A stretch of DNA of 64,000 nucleotides from an uncultured Dehalococcoidia bacterium (GCA_951812535.1 CATOSK010000003.1:35001-99000); one strand, 5' to 3'. Shown: positions 37,335 through 46,018, numbered from the stretch's first letter. The notes: a model not told the origin generated them from the sequence alone. Made by a program: numbers and translations.

Positions 37335-37826
37335 TCAAAGGGGAGGCATCGGCGGCGGATAGTCAATCAGCGGGTCGGACGAGGCTTCCTCCTCGCTCAT
37401 CCGGAGCCTGTCAATTGACTGCTGCTGGTCAGTGGAGGGGACGAAATCGGGATTCGGCCCCCGCTCCCGCGCCTCCAGCAGGAACTCCAGCAGGCCAGTT
37501 ACGGTGTCCAACTCCTGCCTCAATTGCCATTCGTGCAGCCGGTCTTCGTAGAAGTTGCCATGCAATTCATCGGCGTACTGCTGGAGGATCCCCAACGCGG
37601 GGTTGCCGTACTCGTCAGCGATCAATCCCATGATTTCCCGCCACAGGTTGTGGGAGCCATGACGCCACTGGCGGTCTTCCCCGATGGCTTTGATGGCGTG
37701 AGCCACGGCACCCGCCGCCTTCTCCGAAGCGTGCACCCGGTCGCCCTTCTGTTCCAGCTCGTAGTGCGCTTGCTGGATCAGCCGGCGGCTCATCTCAGAA
37801 TGCCGGTTGGCAAGTTCGGTGGACAT
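37335..37826 (-). CDS. PaREP1-like protein
   Basis: A 163-residue helical protein. The segment S-R-R-L-I-Q-Q-A-H-Y-E-L-E-Q-K-G-D, then A-S-E-K-A-A-G-A-V-A-H-A-I-K-A-I-G, and W-R-H-G-S-H-N-L-W follow the PaREP1/HEPN-like pattern in which 'A-S-E-K-A-W-G-A-x-A-x-A-x-K' is the hallmark. The family may be nucleic-acid related, but no activity is proven. Its ATG overlaps the hemL stop by one base (TGATG), so it is the last gene of the heme operon. Confidence 0.7.
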   Translation of the reverse strand: MSTELANRHSEMSRRLIQQAHYELEQKGDRVHASEKAAGAVAHAIKAIGEDRQWRHGSHNLWREIMGLIADEYGNPALGILQQYADELHGNFYEDRLHEWQLRQELDTVTGLLEFLLEARERGPNPDFVPSTDQQQSIDRLRMSEEEASSDPLIDYPPPMPPL

Positions 37827-39118
37827 CAGATACTTCCCAGCTCCCCCAAAGCCGCCTCCGCCGCCTCTATCGTCCGGTCGATGTCCTCTTCCGTATGGGC
37901 GGTGGATACGAACCCCGCCTCAAACTGGGACGGAGCAAAGTAGACGCCCCGCTCCAGCATGGCGTGGAAGTACCGTCCGTATTGCCCTGCGTCGGACTGC
38001 TCCACCTGGGCCAGAGCTTCCACCGGGCCACCGGTGAAGAATCCGGTGAACATGGACCGCACCCGGTTGATGCTCCCGGGAACCTCGGCCCGCTGGAACA
38101 CTCCGGCGACCCCATCGGTCAGCCGTTGGGCAAGCGTATCCAAACTTTCGTAGAGTCCCGGCTTCTGCAGTTCCTTCAGCGTGGTAATCCCCGCGGTTAC
38201 AGCCAGCGGGTTGCCGGACAAGGTGCCGGCCTGGTACATCGGCCCGAGCGGAGCAACCTGCTCCATGATCTCCCGCCGCCCGCCGTAGGCGCCCACCGGC
38301 AGCCCGCCCCCTATTATCTTGCCCAGGGAGGTGATGTCGGGGGTGATCCCATACAGCGTCTGCGCCCCGCCATAGGCAACCCGGAATCCGGTGATGACCT
38401 CGTCAAAGATCAACACCGCTCCGTTCTCCTGCGTAACCCGCCTCAGTCCCTGGAGGAACCCCTCAGCGGGAGGCACCACTCCCATGTTCCCAGCCACCGG
38501 CTCCACGATGATGCCGGCCACATCCCCCGGGTATTCCTCGAAATACCGCTCCACCGACGCCAGGTCGTTGTAGTCGGCCACCAGGGTTTCCTGCGCGTAG
38601 GAGTCCGGCACTCCGGCGCTGGTGGGGATGCCGTGGGTCATCGCCCCCGATCCGGCCCGCACCAGAAGCCCGTCGGCGTGGCCGTGGTAGCAGCCCGCGA
38701 ACTTGATGACCTTGCTCCGACCCGTGTAGGCCCGGGCCAGGCGGATGGCGCTCATGCAGGCCTCGGTCCCGGAACTCACCAGCCGGACGCTGTCCACCGA
38801 CGGCAGCGCCTCGCATATCATCTGCGCCAGCTCCACTTCGCCTTCCGTCGGAGCGCCAAAGCTGGTGCCGTTGCCCGCGGCCTCCCGCAGCGCTTCCACC
38901 ACTGCCGGATGGGCATGGCCCAGGGCCAGCGGCCCCCACGAGCATACATAGTCGATGTACTCGTTTCCGTCCACATCCCAGACCCGGCTGCCCTGCCCCC
39001 GGGCGATGAAGGGGGGCGTCCCCTGCACGGCGCGGAATGACCGTACCGGGCTGTTGACCCCGCCGGGAATATACTGCTGGGCCAGAGAAAATAATCGTTC
39101 AGAATTGGCTTGGTTCAT
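37826..39118 (-). CDS. hemL: Glutamate-1-semialdehyde 2,1-aminomutase
   Basis: Class III aminotransferase-fold enzyme making 5-aminolevulinate from glutamate-1-semialdehyde. The PLP lysine is K267 in T-S-L-G-K-I-I-G-G-G-L-P-V-G. Other marks are V-S-S-G-T-E-A-C-M-S-A-I-R-L-A-R-A, C-Y-H-G-H-A-D-G and I-F-D-E-V-I-T-G-F-R. It has 430 residues. With hemA in the same operon it gives the C5 route to ALA. Confidence 0.97.
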   Translation of the reverse strand: MNQANSERLFSLAQQYIPGGVNSPVRSFRAVQGTPPFIARGQGSRVWDVDGNEYIDYVCSWGPLALGHAHPAVVEALREAAGNGTSFGAPTEGEVELAQMICEALPSVDSVRLVSSGTEACMSAIRLARAYTGRSKVIKFAGCYHGHADGLLVRAGSGAMTHGIPTSAGVPDSYAQETLVADYNDLASVERYFEEYPGDVAGIIVEPVAGNMGVVPPAEGFLQGLRRVTQENGAVLIFDEVITGFRVAYGGAQTLYGITPDITSLGKIIGGGLPVGAYGGRREIMEQVAPLGPMYQAGTLSGNPLAVTAGITTLKELQKPGLYESLDTLAQRLTDGVAGVFQRAEVPGSINRVRSMFTGFFTGGPVEALAQVEQSDAGQYGRYFHAMLERGVYFAPSQFEAGFVSTAHTEEDIDRTIEAAEAALGELGSI

Positions 39119-39160
39119 CGGACCTCTTTTTGCGCGGGATTTGATTGGGCGTGTACGGTT

Positions 39161-39451
39161 TTACAAGCTGCCCAAGCCCCTGTAAGCGGTTTCTCCACGG
39201 CTGTCGATCCGGCCGAACTCTATCCAACGTTCCTCATCGTTGATCCGGTAAACGACTCGATAGGAGCCGACACGGATCCGATAAAGTGCCGGGAGTAACT
39301 GTATGGCGCCGTTCGGTCTTGGGTTTTCCGCCAGAGCCTCTATTGCGTTTAGGATGCGCCGCTGGTGTACGGGATGAATCCTCCGAAGCGCCCGGTTTAC
39401 GCTGCTACCCAGGGGTTTAATCCGATAGGGAGTCGGGGATGCTGGAGGCAT
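39161..39451 (-). CDS. RelE/ParE-family toxin
   Basis: A 96-residue toxin-fold protein: N-R-A-L-R-R-I-H-P-V-H-Q-R-R-I-L-N-A-I-E-A-L-A-E-N-P-R-P-N-G, then Y-R-I-R-V-G-S-Y-R-V-V-Y-R-I-N-D. The Arg-rich 'YRIRVGxYRVVY' strand pair is the family hallmark; RelE members cleave mRNA in the ribosome and ParE members poison gyrase. Its start lies 35 bp inside the end of the upstream gene, whose C-terminal tail looks like an antitoxin. It sits between hemB and hemL. Confidence 0.85.
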   Translation of the reverse strand: MPPASPTPYRIKPLGSSVNRALRRIHPVHQRRILNAIEALAENPRPNGAIQLLPALYRIRVGSYRVVYRINDEERWIEFGRIDSRGETAYRGLGSL

Positions 39452-39995
39452 ATTCTTCCCAGGGGACCTTGCCTTCCTCCGGTTCTTCGAAGGACTCCAG
39501 GGCGGTCACGATGTCCTCCAAGTCCTTGTAGCCTTCCGGAGAATTCATGAAATCCCGGTAGTGGTCATAGTCCACGATCAGTTCCCAGCGGTTTCTGAAT
39601 CCCCGCAGGTACTCCCGCAGCGGTTCGCCAAACTTCCTGACCCCGGACTCCAGGTCCAGGTCACGGATTTTGTCGTTGGCGCCGGACGCGTAGGCGTGGA
39701 AAACCATGGAAGGGAACACCCACACCTCTTCAACTTCGTCCTCGACAAACGTGACGCCCAAAATAAAGAAACTCGGTCTGGGGTCAAAGGAAGGCATCTG
39801 AAACCAGCGCGGGTCCTTACCGCCTGACCCGCCCGCCGACTTGATTTGTACCTCGATTACCTTGCCGTCCGGGAGCCTTAACAGGGCGTCCAATCCTTCG
39901 TCCACCAAGGGCCGGTAAACGGCGACGCCCAGTTTCAGCAGTTCGCGGAATACATGCAATTCCGCTATTTCACCGGCTACTTGCCTCGTAATCAT
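39417..39995 (-). CDS. PD-(D/E)XK-like protein with an antitoxin-like C-terminal tail
   Basis: 192 residues. The N-terminal half reads A-G-E-I-A-E-L-H-V-F-R-E-L-L-K-L-G, then V-D-E-G-L-D36-A-L-L and V-I-E48-V-Q50-I-K52-S-A, the Asp...(E/Q)-x-K pattern of Mrr/DUF4365-like nuclease folds, followed by W-V-F-P-S. The last 45 residues (Y-K-D-L-E-D-I-V-T-A-L-E-S-F-E-E, then E-E-G-K-V-P-W-E-E-Y) resemble the tail of antitoxins that precede RelE/ParE toxins. The ParE-like gene overlaps its end by 35 bp, as expected for an antitoxin-toxin pair. Fusion and activity are inferences. Confidence 0.6.
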   Translation of the reverse strand: MITRQVAGEIAELHVFRELLKLGVAVYRPLVDEGLDALLRLPDGKVIEVQIKSAGGSGGKDPRWFQMPSFDPRPSFFILGVTFVEDEVEEVWVFPSMVFHAYASGANDKIRDLDLESGVRKFGEPLREYLRGFRNRWELIVDYDHYRDFMNSPEGYKDLEDIVTALESFEEPEEGKVPWEEYASSIPDSLSD

Positions 39996-40010
39996 AGTTG
40001 CCCTCGACCC

Positions 40011-40988
40011 CTACTCCTGGAGCCAGCGGGCCACCTGCTTGGCGTGGTAGCTGATGGTTATGTCGGCTCCCGCCCGCCGGATGGCCGTCAGCAGTTCCAT
40101 CGTCACGGGCTGCTCGTCGACCCAGCCCAGCTGGGACGCCGCCTTGACCATAGAGTACTCGCCACTGACGTTGTACGCCGCCAGCGGATAGTCGAACCGC
40201 TCCCGCGCCTGCCGGATGACGTCCAGGTAGGCCAGGGCCGGCTTGACCATCACGATATCCGCGCCTTCGGCGATGTCCGTCTCGATTTCCCGCAGCGCCA
40301 TGCGGGCGTTGGCCGGGTCCATCTGGTAGCTGCGCCGATCCCCGAACTGGGGCGTCGAGTCTGCCGCCACCCGGAAGGGGCCGTAGAAGGATGAGGCGTA
40401 CTTGGCGGCATACCCCATGATGGGAACGTCCTGCTCGCCCGCCGCGTCCAGGGATTCGCGAATGGCCCGCACCTGTCCATCCATCATCGACGACGGGGCC
40501 ACCATGTCCGCGCCCGCCTGCACCTGGGCCAGGGCAGCCCTGGCCAGCAGATCCAGGGTCTTGTCGTTGTCCACCCGCCCATTGTCGATTACCCCACAAT
40601 GCCCGTGGTCGGTGTACTCGCAGAGGCAAACATCTCCCACCACCATCAGGGAAGGCGCCGCCTCCTTGATAACCCGGATAGCTTCCTGCACTATGCCCTC
40701 CGGATCGTAAGCGCCGGAACCGACGGCGTCCTTTTCCGGCGGCAGCCCGAAGAGCAGAACACCGGGGATGCCCAGCGAGGCTATCTCCCGAGCCTCTTCG
40801 GCCAGCAGGTCCAGCGACAGGTGGAAGCAGCCCGGCATCGGCTCTATGGGTTCCTTCACTCCTTCCCCGTGGGTGACAAACAGGGGATAGATGAAGTGGG
40901 ACGCGGACAACCGGGTCTCCCGCACCAGTGAACGCATGGTGGCCGATTCGCGCACCCGGCGCAGCCTTACATCAGGAAAGCCTAGCAT
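40011..40988 (-). CDS. hemB: Delta-aminolevulinic acid dehydratase (porphobilinogen synthase)
   Basis: Condenses two 5-aminolevulinates to porphobilinogen. Catalytic lysines are K196 (M-G-Y-A-A-K-Y-A-S-S) and K249 (V-M-V-K-P-A). The C121-L-C123...H-C131 cluster marks a zinc-type active site rather than the magnesium-only form. It has 325 residues from ATG 40988; longer upstream frames lack homology. Fourth heme enzyme in the operon. Confidence 0.97.
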   Translation of the reverse strand: MLGFPDVRLRRVRESATMRSLVRETRLSASHFIYPLFVTHGEGVKEPIEPMPGCFHLSLDLLAEEAREIASLGIPGVLLFGLPPEKDAVGSGAYDPEGIVQEAIRVIKEAAPSLMVVGDVCLCEYTDHGHCGVIDNGRVDNDKTLDLLARAALAQVQAGADMVAPSSMMDGQVRAIRESLDAAGEQDVPIMGYAAKYASSFYGPFRVAADSTPQFGDRRSYQMDPANARMALREIETDIAEGADIVMVKPALAYLDVIRQARERFDYPLAAYNVSGEYSMVKAASQLGWVDEQPVTMELLTAIRRAGADITISYHAKQVARWLQE

Positions 40989-41080
40989 GACTGGTTCTCC
41001 TTGAAATTTCGTCTCAGCCCTGAATCGTTGAACCCTAAACTGTTGAAAGAGGAGGAACGCCGGCCGACTGCGGACGGTTG

Positions 41081-42607
41081 TCAGACAGTCGGAGCCACCG
41101 GGGCGGTGAAGCGGTCTGCCAGGATTTCGACCAAACCCTCCACCGTGGGCTGCTCCGCTTCCAGGTCCACCCGCAGACCCAGTTCCCGCGCCGCCGCGGC
41201 GGTGACGGGCCCAATGCACGCGACCAGGGCATCTTCCAAGTATTGCTTTTCCCCGCCCAGAATGTCCAGCAGGTTGTTCACCGTGGACGAACTCGTGAAC
41301 GTCACCACGTCAACACCCGACGACAAGGCGGTACGGGCGCTCTCTGCCGCCCCTCTCGGAGTGACTGTCTGGTAGGCAGCCACCCGCTCCACCCGGGCGC
41401 CCAACTCGGACAGACCCTGGGCAAGCACATCTCTTCCGATATTGGATCCCGGAAGCAGCACCGGCACTCCCACCCAGTCCCTCGACGCCAATTCCTCGAC
41501 CACCGACTCCGAGACCGACCTCGCCGGAACGAAATCGGGAACTATGCCCCGTTCCTCCAGCGCCCGCCGCGTCGCCGGACCGATGGCCCCCACCGTGACG
41601 CCGGACAGCGCCCGCGCGTCTTTCCCCTTCTTGTGGAGGCGTTGGAAAACCGACTCGACCCCGTTGACGCTGGCGAAGATCACCCAACCCGGTTCCCCCA
41701 GCCGCTCAATCGAGTCGTCCAGCTCGCCACAGTCTTCCAGCGGCGCAATCTCGATGGAAGGCAGCTCGATGATATCCGCGCCCAGTTCCTCCAGTTGGCT
41801 CCGCAGATTGGAAGCCTGCGTCCTGGACCTGGTGACAAGCACCTTCTTCCCGAACAGCGGCCGGTTGTCAAACCACCGTACCCGCTCCCGCAGGTCGACG
41901 ACCGGCCCCACGATGGCAATAACCGGAGGCCTGATTCCGGCCGCCCTGCCCTTTTCCACCACGTCGGTCAGGTCCCCGGTGACCGTTTTCTGCCGCGCCC
42001 ATGTCCCCCACTGGACCAGGGCCACCGGCGTTCCCGGGTCCATCCCCTTTTCCTGGAGGGTTTCCATGATGGACGCCAGCGCGGCCCAACCCATCAGGAC
42101 GACCAGCGTCCCGCCGGTATTGGCCAGGATGTCCCAGGGGATGACCGACTCCGGTTTGGATGGGTCCTCGCTGCCGCTGACCACGGTGAAGCAGGTGGAG
42201 ATCCTGCGGTGAGTCACGGGGATACCAGCGTAGGCCGCGGCGGCCACCGCTGAAGTAATCCCGGGAACAACCTCGAAGGGCACTCCGTTCTCCGCCAGGG
42301 CCAGCGCCTCCTCGCCGCCTCTCCCGAACACGAAGGGGTCGCCCCCCTTCAGCCGGACAACCACCTTCCCCGCCTGACCCTGCTCCACCAGGAGAGCGTT
42401 GATCTCGTCCTGGGTAAGGGCCTGACGCCCGCGCTCCTTTCCCACGAACACCCGCTCGGCGCCCGCCGGAGCCAGGTCCAGCAGCGACGGGTCCATCAAC
42501 CGGTCGTAGACCACCATCTGGGCCCGCTGCAAACAGCGCATCCCCTTGACGGTGATCAACCCCGGGTCTCCCGGCCCGGCCCCCACCAGGTAAACTTTGC
42601 CTGTCAT
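41081..42607 (-). CDS. cobA-hemD: Uroporphyrinogen-III C-methyltransferase / uroporphyrinogen-III synthase fusion
   Basis: Residues 1-250 are the SAM-dependent methyltransferase: V-G-A-G-P-G-D-P-G-L-I-T at the start, R-L-K-G-G-D-P-F-V-F-G-R-G-G-E-E, V-P-G-I-T-S-A-V-A and P-V-T-H-R, making precorrin-2. From about residue 253 (K-K-V-L-V-T-R-S-R-T-Q-A-S) to 508 is uroporphyrinogen-III synthase with F-A-S-V-N-G-V-E and T-F-T-S-S-S-T-V-N-N. One chain therefore turns hydroxymethylbilane to uroporphyrinogen III and on to precorrin-2. It follows hicA by 12 bp. Confidence 0.96.
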   Translation of the reverse strand: MTGKVYLVGAGPGDPGLITVKGMRCLQRAQMVVYDRLMDPSLLDLAPAGAERVFVGKERGRQALTQDEINALLVEQGQAGKVVVRLKGGDPFVFGRGGEEALALAENGVPFEVVPGITSAVAAAAYAGIPVTHRRISTCFTVVSGSEDPSKPESVIPWDILANTGGTLVVLMGWAALASIMETLQEKGMDPGTPVALVQWGTWARQKTVTGDLTDVVEKGRAAGIRPPVIAIVGPVVDLRERVRWFDNRPLFGKKVLVTRSRTQASNLRSQLEELGADIIELPSIEIAPLEDCGELDDSIERLGEPGWVIFASVNGVESVFQRLHKKGKDARALSGVTVGAIGPATRRALEERGIVPDFVPARSVSESVVEELASRDWVGVPVLLPGSNIGRDVLAQGLSELGARVERVAAYQTVTPRGAAESARTALSSGVDVVTFTSSSTVNNLLDILGGEKQYLEDALVACIGPVTAAAARELGLRVDLEAEQPTVEGLVEILADRFTAPVAPTV

Positions 42608-42619
42608 ATCAACCGTGCG

Positions 42620-42850
42620 TCATAACAGTCGGCGGAAATCCTCAATTGAAACGCGGGCTGTCCTCAATATGCTGCGCATAACTGGCAATGGAACTATCTG
42701 TCCGGCATGAACGGGTACGGTCGCTCTTCGAGTCGGGTCAATTCCATCAACAAGAAAATTGTGGCTCCCTCTGATTCTGACAATCTCGAAACCTGCCTGT
42801 TCCAACGCGCGGACAACTTCGCGCCCTGTGACTCTCGGAAGACGAGTCAC
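42620..42850 (-). CDS. hicA: HicA-family toxin
   Basis: A 76-residue double-stranded-RNA-binding-fold mRNA interferase: T-G-R-E-V-V-R-A-L-E-Q-A-G-F-E-I-V-R-I-R-G-S-H-N-F, with the catalytic His in G-S-H, then V-P-V-H-A. The start is GTG 42850, overlapping the hicB stop by four bases (GTGA). The module lies between hemC and cobA-hemD in the heme operon. Confidence 0.9.
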   Translation of the reverse strand: MTRLPRVTGREVVRALEQAGFEIVRIRGSHNFLVDGIDPTRRATVPVHAGQIVPLPVMRSILRTARVSIEDFRRLL

Positions 42851-43074
42851 ACTTCGAGTTCCACAACCTCTACTGTTTTCTCATCCTCCTGGGGAATCGC
42901 CTGGCCTTTTGCTTGCAGCCCTTCCAGGGTCACTGCTATGGCCTCTTTCGCATTTTCCAGTGCTTCCAGCCTGGTTCGGCCATACGTGCTGATCGTAAGA
43001 GCAGGGACGGTGGCAATGAACAGCTCGTCTATCTCATCCCATTCGAAGACAACAGTGTAACGTGCGCTTCCCAT
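42847..43074 (-). CDS. hicB: HicB-family antitoxin
   Basis: A 75-residue protein of the HicB/UPF0150 type: Y-T-V-V-F-E-W-D-E-I-D-E-L-F-I-A-T-V-P-A-L, T-Y-G-R-T-R-L-E-A-L-E-N-A-K-E-A-I. There is no separate helix-turn-helix after the core, so it may regulate weakly or through its N terminus. ATG 43074 lies 25 bp after the hemC stop. The order antitoxin then toxin is the less common one for hicAB. Confidence 0.88.
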   Translation of the reverse strand: MGSARYTVVFEWDEIDELFIATVPALTISTYGRTRLEALENAKEAIAVTLEGLQAKGQAIPQEDEKTVEVVELEV

Positions 43075-43099
43075 CAAGATTCCCCGGACGTGGTGATTC

Positions 43100-44038
43100 T
43101 CAACCCAGCTCCACCAACCCATCCGCCCCCTGCCCCGCCAACTCCCGGAAGGCCTCCGCTGCCAACCCCCTCGGATCGTTGGCCGGGCCTGCTATCGTGC
43201 AGCGAAACGCCTCATCCCCCGATGGAGAAGCCATGAACGCCGTCAGTTCCAACCTGTCTCCCTCGCAGGTCGCATAAGCGGCCACCGGGGTCTGGCAGCC
43301 CCCTCCCAGGACTTCGAGAAAAGCCCGTTCTGCCGTGACGGCCGACCTGGTGCCGGAGTGTTCGGCCGCGGACAACAGCTCCAGCATCCGCCCGTCGCCG
43401 TCCCGGGTCTCCACCGCCAGCGCTCCCTGTCCCGGAGGCGGCACGAACTCCCGGGGGTCCAGAAACTCGGTGATCCGCTGGGAAAGGCCCAACCGGGACA
43501 GGCCTGCAGCGGCCAGGATAGCCCCGTCGCACTCCCCGCCTTCCGACTTCCGCAGCCGCGTCTCCACGTTTCCCCGCAGCGGGACCACCGTCAAACCCGG
43601 ATGCAGCCGCCGCAATTGGGCCTGCCTGCGGGGACTGCTCGTGCCGATGCGCGAGTTGGCCGGAATCTCCCCGAGCGTGACTCCCCAGCGGTTGACCTGC
43701 ACATCCCGGGGGTCCTCCCTTTCCAGGACCGCCCCGATGGTCAGGCCCTCCGGCAGTTGGGTGGGCATGTCCTTCAGGCTGTGCACCGCCAAGTCTATCT
43801 CGCCGGACAGCAGTTGCTGCTCGATCTCCTTGACGAACACCCCCAGTCCCATTCCCGCCAGGGGCGCCGTGGCGTTGGCGTCTCCCTGCGTCCGCACCAC
43901 CACGGGTTCAAAGGATAGATTGGGGTGAGCCTCCCGCAGCAGGTCAACCACGAGTTCCGTCTGGCGCAGGGCCAGCGCGCTCCCCCGGGTGCCAACCCGG
44001 ACTGGACTACTGGGGGCCACGCCTGCGCGACCCTCCAT
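43100..44038 (-). CDS. hemC: Hydroxymethylbilane synthase (porphobilinogen deaminase)
   Basis: Polymerises four porphobilinogens on a dipyrromethane cofactor attached to C248 (L-G-G-G-C-Q-T-P-V-A-A-Y). It also has V-G-T-R-G-S-A-L-A-L-R-Q-T, H-S-L-K-D-M-P-T and G-T-S-S-P-R-R-Q-A-Q-L. It has 312 residues, full length. Its first 32 bp overlap the hemA end. Confidence 0.97.
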   Translation of the reverse strand: MEGRAGVAPSSPVRVGTRGSALALRQTELVVDLLREAHPNLSFEPVVVRTQGDANATAPLAGMGLGVFVKEIEQQLLSGEIDLAVHSLKDMPTQLPEGLTIGAVLEREDPRDVQVNRWGVTLGEIPANSRIGTSSPRRQAQLRRLHPGLTVVPLRGNVETRLRKSEGGECDGAILAAAGLSRLGLSQRITEFLDPREFVPPPGQGALAVETRDGDGRMLELLSAAEHSGTRSAVTAERAFLEVLGGGCQTPVAAYATCEGDRLELTAFMASPSGDEAFRCTIAGPANDPRGLAAEAFRELAGQGADGLVELG

Positions 44039-45302
44039 CGAAGTCCAGGATCTGACGGGCCAGCTTTTGGAAGGCGGCCTCCCGGTTTTCCTTCAGGACC
44101 CGGGTGGGCTGGTGCAGCAGTTTCTTCACCAGCGCCTGCGTCATGGCATCCAGGTGAGCCGCCAATTCCTCCGGGTCCCCTTCCCACCGGCCGCTGGTCC
44201 TGGACAGGGTCTTGGCCACCTCCTGCCGCCGGATGGTTTCGGCCTGGGTCCGGATGGAGGCGATCAGCGGGACCACGTCCAGCGAGTCCCACCACTCCCG
44301 GAACTGCCGGGTCCGTTCTTCAACGATTTCCTCCGACCTCTGCAATGCGTCCTGGATGCTCTCCCGGGAAGTTTCCGCCAGCGTTTGGAGGGAATCGATG
44401 TCGTAGACTTCCACACCCTCCAGCCCGGCGGCGGACGGATCGACGTCGCGGGGAACGGCGATATCCACCAGCAGCAGCGGCCGCCCGTCCCTCCCACGCA
44501 TCGCGGCAGAGACCATGCCCCGGTCCACGACGAACCCCGGTGACCCGGTGGAGCTGATAACCACGTCGGCCTCGGCCAGGTTCAGGGCCAGGTCCTCGAA
44601 GGGAGCGGCCACTCCCCCCAACTCCTTGGCCAGCTCCTCGGCCCGCCACTGGGTGCGATTGGACACCGTGATCCTTCGCGCCCCGGCATCGGCCAGGGCC
44701 TGCGCCACCAGCCGGCCCGCGTCGCCCGCTCCCACGACCAACACCCGCCGGTCGGACAGGCCCCCCAGGATTCCCCGGGCCAGCTGGACTGCGGCCTGGC
44801 TCACCGAGCGGGAATGGTTGCCGATGTTCGTCTCCCGGTGCACCTGCCTCGCTGTCCGCAGCGCCTGGTGGAACAATCCCGAAAGCGGCCCCCGGGCGCT
44901 GCCGGTGTCGCTGGCCACGCTGAAGGCCGTCCTGACCTGGCCCAGGATCTGCCGCTCGCCCACGACCATCGAGTCCAGGCCGCTCGCCACCCGAAACAGG
45001 TGCCGGGCGCAATCATCCTCGTGGTGCTGGTACAGGTGTTCCCTCAGCTCATGGCCCGGGATGCCCGACATGGCGCTGAGGAAGTTTCCCACGTAGGCCG
45101 GCAGGCCCATCCCTTCCGCCGACCGCTCATCGGCGTAGGTATAGACCTCCATCCGGTTGCAGGTCGACAGGATCACCCCCTGGGGCGCGTAATCCCCCAG
45201 CAGCTCCAGCGCCTGGGAGAGTTGTTCCCTTTCGATGGTGAGCTTCTCCCGCACATCCAGGGACGCAGTGCGGTGGTTCAGCCCCAAGACCAGCAGGCTC
45301 AA
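44007..45302 (-). CDS. hemA: Glutamyl-tRNA reductase
   Basis: Reduces glutamyl-tRNA to glutamate-1-semialdehyde, the first step of C5 tetrapyrrole synthesis. It starts L-L-V-L-G-L-N-H-R-T-A-S-L. The nucleophile is C48 in S-T-C-N-R-M-E-V-Y. The NADPH domain begins V-L-V-V-G-A-G-D-A-G and a C-terminal dimerisation helix follows. It has 431 residues. The start codon is TTG, overlapping the upstream gene's stop by four bases (TTGA). Confidence 0.96.
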   Translation of the reverse strand: MSLLVLGLNHRTASLDVREKLTIEREQLSQALELLGDYAPQGVILSTCNRMEVYTYADERSAEGMGLPAYVGNFLSAMSGIPGHELREHLYQHHEDDCARHLFRVASGLDSMVVGERQILGQVRTAFSVASDTGSARGPLSGLFHQALRTARQVHRETNIGNHSRSVSQAAVQLARGILGGLSDRRVLVVGAGDAGRLVAQALADAGARRITVSNRTQWRAEELAKELGGVAAPFEDLALNLAEADVVISSTGSPGFVVDRGMVSAAMRGRDGRPLLLVDIAVPRDVDPSAAGLEGVEVYDIDSLQTLAETSRESIQDALQRSEEIVEERTRQFREWWDSLDVVPLIASIRTQAETIRRQEVAKTLSRTSGRWEGDPEELAAHLDAMTQALVKKLLHQPTRVLKENREAAFQKLARQILDFDGGSRRRGPQ

Positions 45303-46018
45303 CTCACCGTCTCCTTAACCCGCCCGCGAGGGCGCACCGAACATCCTCCCCCATTGCACTGGGACAGATCCGGGCAAAGGTCCGCCTGGCCGTCATCCAT
45401 CAGCCGCGACAGCAGTTGCTCCAGCGCTTCCGCCGCCCGTCCTTCCTGGACCATCTCCAGCAGTTCCTCGGTGATGCAGCACTGCCACCGTTCCGGATCA
45501 ATGACGACGCGCTTCTCCTTGATTTCCTTCCGTGCCTCTGCCAGCACCGGCGCCAGGTCTGCCCACCGCAGGTTGGCGTCGTCCGCCAGGGTTTCCCTCA
45601 TCTTCCGGGCCAGGGCGGGGCTGGCGCCTCCCGTGGAAATCGCCAGCGTCACCGGGTCCCGCTTCACTATGGATGGAGCGATGAACGTGCAAAGGTCTGG
45701 ATCGTCCACCACGTTCAGCAGGACTCCCAGCCGCTCCGCCTCCTCGTAGATTTCCCGGTTCACATACCAGACGTTGGTCGCCGCCACGCCGATGAACGAC
45801 CCTGCCAGGTCGCCGGGTTCATACTTGCGGGCGATCCATTCCACGTCGCCTCTTTGCGCCGCCCGCTGGATGCCCGGCGTCGCGTCGGGACTGATTACGG
45901 TTATGCTGGCTCCGGCGTCGCGGAGGGCTGCGATTTTCCCCTGGGCGATCCGGCCGCCCCCGAAGATCACGCAACGCTTGCCGGCCAGGTTTAGATATAC
46001 AGGATAGTATTCGGGCAT
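45299..46018 (-). CDS. Precorrin-2 dehydrogenase (SirC/Met8-like) with a Cys-bearing tail
   Basis: Oxidises precorrin-2 to sirohydrochlorin with NAD+, and in Met8-type proteins also inserts iron. The N terminus Y-Y-P-V-Y-L-N-L-A-G-K-R-C-V-I-F-G-G-G is the NAD site; V-V-D-D-P-D-L-C-T-F-I-A-P-S and S-T-G-G-A-S-P-A-L-A-R follow. It is 239 residues long, with an extra C-terminal stretch holding C215, C221 and C226 in C-P-D-L-S-Q-C-N-G-G-G-C, not part of the standard fold. It overlaps hemA by four bases. Confidence 0.92.
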   Translation of the reverse strand: MPEYYPVYLNLAGKRCVIFGGGRIAQGKIAALRDAGASITVISPDATPGIQRAAQRGDVEWIARKYEPGDLAGSFIGVAATNVWYVNREIYEEAERLGVLLNVVDDPDLCTFIAPSIVKRDPVTLAISTGGASPALARKMRETLADDANLRWADLAPVLAEARKEIKEKRVVIDPERWQCCITEELLEMVQEGRAAEALEQLLSRLMDDGQADLCPDLSQCNGGGCSVRPRGRVKETVS

